Assembly (NCBI GenBank): GCA_023391695.1
Contig: JAEWAK010000007.1
Coordinates: 124,001 to 188,000 of the forward strand
Origin: Bacillota bacterium
GTDB lineage: Bacteria > Bacillota > Clostridia > Lachnospirales > Lachnospiraceae
Direction: 5' to 3'
Length of the DNA stretch: 64,000 nucleotides
The position numbers were made by a program, and so were the translations under genes. Below are positions 40,669-47,454 of this stretch, piece after piece. A model generated the notes under the pieces. It saw only the letters and a list, made by a program, of their open reading frames with translations. It did not search any database and was not told where the DNA came from. The stretch's first letter is position 1. Every line of letters begins with the position of its first letter.

Positions 40669-40771
40669 CATTTGATCGGTTAAGTCAGGATGCTGACAAA
40701 TAGAAAGCCCTGTAAACGGGAAGCCGGATATTTAGCGGCAGTCCGTTTTATTTTACGGTTAAAAAAATCCG

Positions 40772-41560
40772 TCAGCTGCTGGCACTTTTATAATTCTTTA
40801 AACCCAGTTTCCATAACCCAAAAGCAAGTACGGTAAAAATCACCACAACGAATACACCATATCCGATTCCAAGCGGTGTAATCGTCCTCATGACAAATTG
40901 GGTCGGAATGGTAGCCATGATGCCATAGGGAAGTATAAAATAGAATAATACCTTAAAGGCTCCGTGAAACAAGACACCGGGTACCTTCATGCACAGTTCA
41001 AGAAGTTCTTCGGTCCGGGTAACATTCACGGCAGATATGATAAAAAACGGGATACACCTTAAAATCAGCTGCACATCGTACCATAATAAAGTCATGAGAA
41101 GAACTAACATCCCATAGCCGGCTCCCTGAAGAAAAGAAAAGGATATTTTACTTAGGGAAATCCCATATCCAATAATAACGAAACTGGCGAATATTAAAGG
41201 CACCGAGCCGGGATTTACATTTTCAAACGTTAAACGAAGCAGAAGACTGACCGGTTTTGTAAGGTAATGATCAAGTGAACCGCTTCGGATTTTCTCCGGG
41301 AGGTCATTCATTCCAAAAAAGAATACGGCCATGTTCAGGGCATTAATCAGGGAAAAGGTCCCGATAAAAATCATCATTTCCCCTTGCCCCCAGCCGCCTA
41401 TGGATTCCACCTGGGAATAAATCGCCTGAAACATCAGCAGCTGCACCAGAAACAAGGTCCCATCCACCAGGAAGGCTCCGAAAAAGGACAGTCTGAATAC
41501 CATCATATGGGATAATTTCATCCGCAGTAAAGTTAATATAAATTTTAGATTCTTTTTCAT
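40772..41560 (-). CDS. ABC-2 type transporter permease (COG3694-like)
   Basis: 262-aa membrane subunit with six hydrophobic helices (for example LSFFGAFLVDGTLFLVQLLM and YGVFVVVIFTVLAFGLWKLG) and the conserved LPEKIRSGSLDHYLTKPVSL cytoplasmic loop found in this exporter family. Its start overlaps the upstream permease stop as ATGA. With the other permease and the ATPase it forms a three-gene efflux system of the COG4586/4587/3694 type. The substrate is unknown; relatives are often linked to drug or lipid export. Confidence 0.88.
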   Translation of the reverse strand: MKKNLKFILTLLRMKLSHMMVFRLSFFGAFLVDGTLFLVQLLMFQAIYSQVESIGGWGQGEMMIFIGTFSLINALNMAVFFFGMNDLPEKIRSGSLDHYLTKPVSLLLRLTFENVNPGSVPLIFASFVIIGYGISLSKISFSFLQGAGYGMLVLLMTLLWYDVQLILRCIPFFIISAVNVTRTEELLELCMKVPGVLFHGAFKVLFYFILPYGIMATIPTQFVMRTITPLGIGYGVFVVVIFTVLAFGLWKLGLKNYKSASS

Positions 41561-42405
41561 ATTCCCACCCCGTCATATCTGATCCGAAGCCTGCTATAGG
41601 TATAATGATTCAGTATTTTAAACGCTGCGGTCCAACCTGCGAGTATGAGGATGCCGGTAAACCCTTCCCCCTTATTTTGCCCAATCAATAACATGGAGGG
41701 TAAATAAGTGACATAATAAAAAGGAAAAAACCGCATTACGGCCGTTATGATATCCGGCAGCAGTGAGAGCGGCAGCATGGTTCCCGTAATAAATGCCACC
41801 AGGTTATTTTTAATCATCAGAAATATACTGATGTCCTGAAACTTTAAAGTCAGGATTCCCAGAAAATAATTAAACTGGACCATAAAAACCAGGCCTAACA
41901 GGATCAGGCATATTGAAATCAATATAACTCCGATATCCTTTGTTAATGTAAATCGGATGCGGAAGATAAAAACCCATACCAACGCAGCCGTAAGGTTAAA
42001 TAAGGAATAAAAAGAAGCCGCTCCCAGGGTCTGGGCCAGGAAATATTTTTCGATATGAACCGGCACAACCATATATTTTGAAAAACTTCCTTCCCGTATC
42101 CTGGCACTGATTTCCCTGCTTACTCCGTCAGACATCTCGATCTGGGATAAAAACGAACTGATAATATAATAAGACAGCATGGAATGAAAATGAAAGCCCG
42201 CTACCGTCTCCCTGTCCCCGAAAATGGTTCCCCATATAATATAGGCAAACAGGATTTTTATAACGGTAAATGCCATATTAAATATAATATCAAACCGCCA
42301 GGCAAGCTGTGCTTTATATGTAATTCGGCCCACTTCCAGATATTTTTTATTCCTGTTCCTGCTATCCGTTATTTTATTTAAAATTCCCCTGCCAAACCAC
42401 CTCAA
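41557..42405 (-). CDS. ABC-2 type transporter permease (COG4587-like)
   Basis: 282-aa membrane subunit, six helices (FNMAFTVIKILFAYIIWGTI at the first), with the interaction loop GVSREISARIREGSFSKYMV. The start appears to be TTG at 42405, overlapping the ATPase stop as TTGA, with GGGGTG just upstream; no ATG is available before residue 44. Middle gene of the exporter operon. Confidence 0.87.
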   Translation of the reverse strand: MRWFGRGILNKITDSRNRNKKYLEVGRITYKAQLAWRFDIIFNMAFTVIKILFAYIIWGTIFGDRETVAGFHFHSMLSYYIISSFLSQIEMSDGVSREISARIREGSFSKYMVVPVHIEKYFLAQTLGAASFYSLFNLTAALVWVFIFRIRFTLTKDIGVILISICLILLGLVFMVQFNYFLGILTLKFQDISIFLMIKNNLVAFITGTMLPLSLLPDIITAVMRFFPFYYVTYLPSMLLIGQNKGEGFTGILILAGWTAAFKILNHYTYSRLRIRYDGVGI

Positions 42406-43388
42406 GCCAACACCCCATTTCTGTCTCCATAGATTTTTTCCACCACATTTCCAATATCCTCTTCTTCAATGGATATATCGCTTAATTCATAGGTTCCAAG
42501 TAAATCCTTAAGAAGTTTTTGCACCTGTTCTTTTTCTGCCATAAAGGATATTTTATATGGGCTTTCCTCCAATACCGGACATTTTTCAGGCAGCCTGCAG
42601 ACGGTTTCCCGCTCAAAGGCTATGGTTACTTTCTTATGTGTCTGGAATTTGTCAAACAGGGCATTGGTTTCACCGTCATATATCTTCATCCCGTTATTGA
42701 CCACAACACATCTTCTGCAAAGGCTTTTTATGTCCTCCATGTAATGAGAGGTTAATATAATGGTGGTTCCCTTTTGTTCGTTTACTTCCTTCAGAAAGCT
42801 TCGGATCTGTTTTTGTGCCACGGCATCCAAACCGATAGTGGGCTCATCTAAAAACAGTACTTTGGGATTGTGTAAAAGTGCCACAATAAGTTCCATCTTC
42901 ATTCGTTCTCCAAGGGACAGGGTACGTACCTGAACATTTAAAAACTCCGCTGCGTCAAACAGCCTGATAAAATAATCCAGATTGGCTTTATATTCTTCCT
43001 CCCTGATTCCATAGAGTTCTTTGAATAACAAAAACGTATCTGCTGCCGTTAACTCAAAAAAGAGCTGGCTTTTCTGTCCCATTACTACTGCATATTGGCT
43101 CTTAAAAGCATTTTCCAGCTTATTCGGATAATATCCTAAAACGGATATTTCACCCGAAGTAGGAGCTATGATCCCGGTAAGCATCTTTACCAGGGTGGTT
43201 TTCCCCGCACCATTGGGGCCGATAAGTCCTACAAATTCCCCCTCCTCAATGGTTAAATCAAAATTCAATACCGCATCTTTCTTAATAAATTCCCGGTGAA
43301 ACAGGCTTTTGATACTGCCCTTTAAACCGGCGTCTTTTTTATAACGCTGATAGGATTTTGTCAGCTGTTTTGTTTGAATTACATTCAT
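42402..43388 (-). CDS. ABC transporter ATPase (COG4586-like)
   Basis: Energises the two ABC-2 permeases. 328 aa: Walker A GPNGAGKTT, Q-loop VMGQKSQLFFELTA, signature LSLGERMKMELIVALLHNPK, Walker B VLFLDEPTIGLD, H-loop TSHYMED, then a C-terminal extension of about 100 residues typical of this family (NALFDKFQTHKKVTIAFE). The signature is LSLGE rather than LSGGQ, as is normal for COG4586. The start at 43388 follows AGGAGATAAGATA. The leader contains a GGCAGTA module and a transcription terminator. Confidence 0.9.
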   Translation of the reverse strand: MNVIQTKQLTKSYQRYKKDAGLKGSIKSLFHREFIKKDAVLNFDLTIEEGEFVGLIGPNGAGKTTLVKMLTGIIAPTSGEISVLGYYPNKLENAFKSQYAVVMGQKSQLFFELTAADTFLLFKELYGIREEEYKANLDYFIRLFDAAEFLNVQVRTLSLGERMKMELIVALLHNPKVLFLDEPTIGLDAVAQKQIRSFLKEVNEQKGTTIILTSHYMEDIKSLCRRCVVVNNGMKIYDGETNALFDKFQTHKKVTIAFERETVCRLPEKCPVLEESPYKISFMAEKEQVQKLLKDLLGTYELSDISIEEEDIGNVVEKIYGDRNGVLA

Positions 43389-43428
43389 TATCTTATCTCC
43401 TATTGATATAATTTCATAAAATACTGCC
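43389..43428 (-). repeat. GGCAGTA leader module, copy 6
   Basis: Sense strand: GGGCAGTATTTTATGAAATT, ATATCAATAGGAGATAAGAT, A, ATG. The hairpin is weak here, but GGCAGTA again ends 33 nt from the start codon. Confidence 0.55.
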
Positions 43429-43476
43429 CGCAGGGCTTTTTTATGCAATAGGACGCAATTTCTATTACATAAAAAA
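43429..43476. repeat. Dispersed hairpin family E, copy 2
   Basis: GCAGGGCTTTTTTATGCAAT, AGGACGCAATTTCTATTACATAAAAAA in two arms around ACGCAAT; matches 15741-15793 in order and sequence. Confidence 0.65.
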
Positions 43477-43549
43477 AACCGCAGTAGTAATCTGCCTTTT
43501 TTAAGATTATCTCTTAAAAGACTCTAATACTACTGCGGTGTTCGTTATA
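43470..43549 (-). terminator. Terminator in the leader of the ABC-2 exporter
   Basis: Minus strand CCGCAGTAGTATTAGAGTCT (with an internal CTTTTAAGAGATAATCTTAAAAAAG helix) pairs with AGATTACTACTGCGG and is followed by eight T. No gene ends just upstream on this strand, so it is a candidate attenuator for the exporter. Confidence 0.65.
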
Positions 43550-43594
43550 TATAATATAATGGTTTATTTAAGCAGTCTGTAAGGCAGAATACAT

Positions 43595-43622
43595 AAGACT
43601 TATACCAGGTATAAGCCTTAAA
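43595..43622. promoter_or_regulatory. Palindromic possible operator upstream of the exporter
   Basis: AAGACTTATACC-A-GGTATAAGCCTT, a 12-bp-arm palindrome with one mismatch, is 45 bp upstream of the leader terminator. It would suit a TetR/MerR-type repressor; no such gene is adjacent. Confidence 0.45.
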
Positions 43623-43861
43623 AGGACGCAGACAGTTAAGTAAGGCTTAACGGCAGAAGTCCTTCTTTACAACTATTTTGTTGTAATCTCCAATACAGAC
43701 ACAATTAACATGCAATAACCCATTCCTTTCATTTTGATAAAATTATGATAACCGGAAATACATTATTTGTCAATTGTTTTATAAACCTAATATCAATTCT
43801 AATTCCTCACTTAAAATAAATAATTTTATGTAATTCTGTTTTTTACAAAAAAACTTTTTGT

Positions 43862-45223
43862 TTACCGGGTAACGTTTCTTACCCACTTATAGGATTTATA
43901 ACGCAGTGTGGTAAGGGGAATCTTAATGATTTCATCACTCATAATAATCATATACACAAGCGGTATGGGCAATTTCCAGACAAAAGCTGCCAGTGCCCCA
44001 AACAGGATGGAACACCCCCAGAGAGTCGATACATCCAGGATTAATCCGAACTTCGTATCGCCGCCTGCCCGGAATACACCAACCACCATAGTCGTATTAT
44101 ATGCCTGGCCGACTGCAAAATACGACATAATAAACATCATGATTCTTAAGTAGGTTTTTGCCTCCTGGCTAAGAGTCATCTGGCTCTGGGCTATATTGGA
44201 TACCCCCAGTATAACTACCGCACCGATTAACCCGACTATAAGGGTTAATCGGATGAACCGTTTTGCATATATTTTAGCCAGTTCCTCCTTCTGTTCCCCT
44301 ATGGCTTTACCGATAATGATTGCCGTAGCATTGGCTATCCCGAAAGCCACCACCATGGCCAGCTGCCTGGTTACCTGGGTTACGGAATTGGCCGCCACCA
44401 CAGGGCTTCCCAAATGCCCGATTATGGCGGCATTGGTGGAAGTACCGGCTCCCCAGATCAGTTCATTTAGCATAACCGGAATAGCAAAGGTAAGGAAATC
44501 TTTCATTAATATTTTATCCCTGATTAACAGGTCTTTGATGTGAAAACGAACTGTTTTATTAATTTTTACCGCATAGAACCATACTATGATAAATTCCATG
44601 ATCCTTGCAATTAAAGTTGCCAGCGCGGCACCTCTTATACCCATAGGTTCCAGCCCAAAGTATCCGAAGATAAAGATTGCATTTAAAATTACGTTGATGA
44701 TCAATGAATTTAAATATACAACCGTGGAAATAATAACTCTCTCCACGCTGCGCATAATATTCAGGTAAATCATGGTTATGGCTACAAAAATATAGGATAT
44801 GCCAATAATCCTTAAATATTGTACACCTTCTTCCTGTACCGCCTTTTCCGGAGTAAATAGGTTCATAATGGGATAGGGAAACAATAATACTGCCAGCGTA
44901 AACAGTACGGCGGCCAACAGCGCAAATCTCATGGCAATTGCAAGGACCTTTTCGATGGTACGGATATCTTTTTTCCCCCAGTATTGCGCAGTCAGTACCG
45001 CAGCACCCGAAGTAAGTCCAAAGAAGATGAGGGTCATGATGAATTGCACCTGCCCGGCCAGTGAAGCGGCTGATAATGAAGTTTCGCTCACCTTTCCAAG
45101 CATAATGACATCGGCTGAAGTGACCCCTACATTAATCAGGTTCTGTAAAGCCATCGGCAGAACCAGCACAAATACTAATTTATAAAATTTCTTCTTTTCT
45201 TCCCTTTCATTTACATAGGTCAT
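43862..45223 (-). CDS. MATE family efflux transporter
   Basis: 453-aa polytopic exporter with about twelve helices. Family motifs: MLGKVSETSLSAASLAGQ, GLTSGAAVLTAQYWGKKDIR and, in the second half, NATAIIIGKAIGEQKEELAK and FRAGGDTKFGLILD. It starts 2 bp after the MarR gene (AAAGGAGACTAGTT in the ribosome site), so both form one operon, a common arrangement for drug-inducible efflux. It is not closely similar to the MATE protein at 3175. Confidence 0.92.
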   Translation of the reverse strand: MTYVNEREEKKKFYKLVFVLVLPMALQNLINVGVTSADVIMLGKVSETSLSAASLAGQVQFIMTLIFFGLTSGAAVLTAQYWGKKDIRTIEKVLAIAMRFALLAAVLFTLAVLLFPYPIMNLFTPEKAVQEEGVQYLRIIGISYIFVAITMIYLNIMRSVERVIISTVVYLNSLIINVILNAIFIFGYFGLEPMGIRGAALATLIARIMEFIIVWFYAVKINKTVRFHIKDLLIRDKILMKDFLTFAIPVMLNELIWGAGTSTNAAIIGHLGSPVVAANSVTQVTRQLAMVVAFGIANATAIIIGKAIGEQKEELAKIYAKRFIRLTLIVGLIGAVVILGVSNIAQSQMTLSQEAKTYLRIMMFIMSYFAVGQAYNTTMVVGVFRAGGDTKFGLILDVSTLWGCSILFGALAAFVWKLPIPLVYMIIMSDEIIKIPLTTLRYKSYKWVRNVTR

Positions 45224-45225
45224 AA

Positions 45226-45747
45226 CTAGTCTCCTTTAATAATATTCGGTGTGCCAATGAAAGATTTATCCTCGCTTTTTAATTCAATACGCAAGGCAGT
45301 ATGAAGTGCTTTCGTCAGTGCTTCATTGATCTGTGTAAATTTGTCCCTGTCCTCAGGCAAAATAGCCATAAACGCCTCTTCTTCCGCCTTCTGTAAATCT
45401 GCCATCATATCCAGGACAAATACAGTACCTTTTTCCGTCAAATAGATTTCAAAATTCCGTTTATCCTCCCGGGATTGTCTTTTCAGGACAAATCCTTTGT
45501 TTAATAAGGTTTGAATAATACTGGATACAGTCTGTTTGGGATAAATCAGTGCCTCGCAGATAAACCGCTGGGTGCAGCCCGCAGGATGCTCCAGTATGGT
45601 CCTTAATACAAACACGGCTGAGCTTGCAATATCATAACGTTTCGCAAATTCCGTATATAATCTTTCCACCAGAATCCACTGGGTGTACCAGCTTTCGATT
45701 TGTGCCGGTATGGCAGCTTTTTCAGGATTCATTTTATCAGATTCCAT
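45226..45747 (-). CDS. MarR family transcriptional regulator
   Basis: 173-aa winged-helix regulator. The DNA-binding part reads VFVLRTILEHPAGCTQRFIC, EALIYPKQTVSSIIQTLLNK and GFVLKRQSREDKRNFEIYLT, the MarR recognition helix plus wing with its Asp-Lys-Arg. GGAGGG precedes the ATG. It leads the operon with the MATE exporter and likely represses it, with relief by a transported compound; this is by analogy. The 256 bp upstream contain the promoter but no clear palindromic operator. Confidence 0.9.
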   Translation of the reverse strand: MESDKMNPEKAAIPAQIESWYTQWILVERLYTEFAKRYDIASSAVFVLRTILEHPAGCTQRFICEALIYPKQTVSSIIQTLLNKGFVLKRQSREDKRNFEIYLTEKGTVFVLDMMADLQKAEEEAFMAILPEDRDKFTQINEALTKALHTALRIELKSEDKSFIGTPNIIKGD

Positions 45748-45934
45748 TTTACCCTCCTGTCTCTATATGTAATCCGGGAATAGTAATGTTAATTAACTAG
45801 TTTACATCTATCATAATTGTGGTTTATAATTATATAATAAATAGTCCGACATAAGGCAAAATATCATTATTTTCAGTAAAAGTCAATGTAGAATAATATA
45901 CAGAAATACGATATCAAAAAAGATGGTAAGAAGG

Positions 45935-46012
45935 ATGAAAGAACTGTTAAATATAAAAGATGGCAGGACTCAGAAAATTATATGGATGCAAAGGAGGAAC
46001 TCCTATGATTGA
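45935..46012 (+). CDS. Possible 25-aa ORF overlapping the next gene
   Basis: ATG to TGA frame reading MKELLNIKDGRTQKIIWM and QRRNSYD, whose stop lies 8 nt inside the next gene. AAGAAGG is directly adjacent to the ATG, too close to be ideal. It could be a coupling leader for the membrane protein or a remnant; nothing recognisable. Confidence 0.3.
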   Translation: MKELLNIKDGRTQKIIWMQRRNSYD

Positions 46013-46367
46013 TTTCAAAAACCGGTTAAAGAAAAAACTTGTCTTTGCTGGATTGTTTTTCCTGGTTTCCGGAGCATTTCTCGGTGTATTTTTATCTAAC
46101 TCCATGGGTATGTTTTACAATTTTATCATCATGCCTTTAGTTGGGGCAATGGGATTTTTCACACTCAAACGCAGATGGAACCTTACGTTATTCGGAGTAT
46201 TTTTTCTTTCCTTTATTTGGCTGTTTTTAAGCAATTTCTTTGAATTGCACCAATTTTCCCGAGGCAGTCTATATATGCCACTGTTTTTTTCAACGATATA
46301 TTCCGTATTAACTTTTTTCGGCGCTGTAATCGGTATGCTGCTTCATTATGCGTTTAAAAAGGAATAA
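46005..46367 (+). CDS. Small hypothetical membrane protein
   Basis: 120 aa with four predicted membrane helices: KLVFAGLFFLVSGAFLGVFL, MFYNFIIMPLVGAMGFF, TLFGVFFLSFIWLFLSNFF and FFSTIYSVLTFFGAVIGMLL. I do not recognise a named family. The start at 46005 follows AAAGGAGG; GGAG-GAA-CTCC just before the ATG can form a hairpin that hides the ribosome site. It precedes another membrane-anchored gene in the same direction. Confidence 0.7.
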   Translation: MIDFKNRLKKKLVFAGLFFLVSGAFLGVFLSNSMGMFYNFIIMPLVGAMGFFTLKRRWNLTLFGVFFLSFIWLFLSNFFELHQFSRGSLYMPLFFSTIYSVLTFFGAVIGMLLHYAFKKE

Positions 46368-46485
46368 ATAACATGCGGGCGAGCAATAATCCAACTGCCC
46401 GAACCGGTAAACTTATATTAATAAAAGATGAAATAAATACTAAAAGAAAGGACGCCAGATTAAGTCTTTTTCGGCTTTGAATAAT

Positions 46486-46525
46486 GGCAGTATCCCGGGC
46501 CTGCCTGCGATACATACGGTATATT
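46486..46525 (+). repeat. GGCAGTA leader module, copy 7
   Basis: GGCAGTATCCCGGGCCTGCC, TGCGATACATACGGTATATT, ATG. The GTATC/GATAC stem encloses CCGGGCCTGCCTGC. GGCAGTA ends 33 nt before the start, in sense orientation though this gene is on the plus strand. Confidence 0.65.
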
Positions 46526-47278
46526 ATGAAAAAGAAAACAATACTTAAATTGATTGCAGCTATCGCAGCATTTACAATGATTTTCTTTTTATTTTCTATA
46601 TATAATGCTTTTATGGGAAATCCACTCTCTGCTAAGATAGCAAATTATAAAATAAAAGTATATGTGAATAAAACTTATCCGGACCTTGACCTGACAGTAT
46701 CAGATACAAAATATAACTTCAAGGATACGGCCTATTTTTCAAGGGTACAGTCAAAAACCAGCCTGGACACCCAATTTACGGTAAATTGCAGTAAAGGTAA
46801 GGTTTCGGATGATTATGAATATGAAGTAGCCAATCATTTTACAACCTACCGCCGGCTGACGGACATCTTTAATAAAGAGGTGGAGGCTATATTAAGCACT
46901 GAATTTCCTTATGAGACTTCCATTGTTATTGCGGATTACGGAAAAAATGAATTTGATTTAAGTAAGCTAAAGCTTGACATGCCCTTTGATATTACCAAGC
47001 CTCCGGTTCCGGCTTCTTTAACCGTCTATTGTATAAGTGATGAGATTACTTATGAATTTTTAAACAGCAGGCTTTTGGAGCTGAAGGCAATTATGGATAA
47101 CCACAATATTCCTATCAGCGAATATTCCCTTGTACTGGAAGCTTCCGAAAATAAGGGAAAGCCTGCTGACAACCGGCTGTATTTATATGAGTTCCCTGTT
47201 GAAAAAATAGACGGTAATGATCTAATCGATAAAATGAAACAGCATCAGAAGGCCCGGGAGCAGGAAAATGAAAAATAA
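46526..47278 (+). CDS. Membrane-anchored protein, YfjL-like
   Basis: 250-aa protein with one N-terminal helix (LIAAIAAFTMIFFLFSIYNA) and a large extracytoplasmic part. The arrangement, beginning NPLSAKIANYKIKVYVNKTY and PDLDLTVSDTKYNFKDTAYF, resembles Bacillus YfjL-type proteins of unknown function. The ATG at 46526 has only a weak ribosome site (ACGG); an in-frame ATG at 46484 lies before the leader repeat and is unlikely. Probably expressed with the small membrane protein 159 bp upstream. Confidence 0.65.
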   Translation: MKKKTILKLIAAIAAFTMIFFLFSIYNAFMGNPLSAKIANYKIKVYVNKTYPDLDLTVSDTKYNFKDTAYFSRVQSKTSLDTQFTVNCSKGKVSDDYEYEVANHFTTYRRLTDIFNKEVEAILSTEFPYETSIVIADYGKNEFDLSKLKLDMPFDITKPPVPASLTVYCISDEITYEFLNSRLLELKAIMDNHNIPISEYSLVLEASENKGKPADNRLYLYEFPVEKIDGNDLIDKMKQHQKAREQENEK

Positions 47279-47325
47279 TAGTCTCTCATGTAAAATGAAC
47301 TCCTCTTTCAGATGCTTAAGTTGTT

Positions 47326-47397
47326 AAAAGCACCTGCCACTCATGGTTGGAAACACGAAAACAGTGCTGTTTTCGATCCATAAGTGGCAGGCGTTTT
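47326..47397 (+). terminator. Nested hairpin terminator after the YfjL-like gene
   Basis: AAAAGCACCTGCCACTCATGG pairs with CCATAAGTGGCAGGCGTTTT; the loop itself contains the palindrome GAAAACAGTGCTGTTTTC. Followed by AATTTATTAATTT. It may serve both convergent genes. Confidence 0.7.
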
Positions 47398-47454
47398 AAT
47401 TTATTAATTTATTGACGAAGTTTTATATCTCTTATTTTTAACCCAGTTAATATT

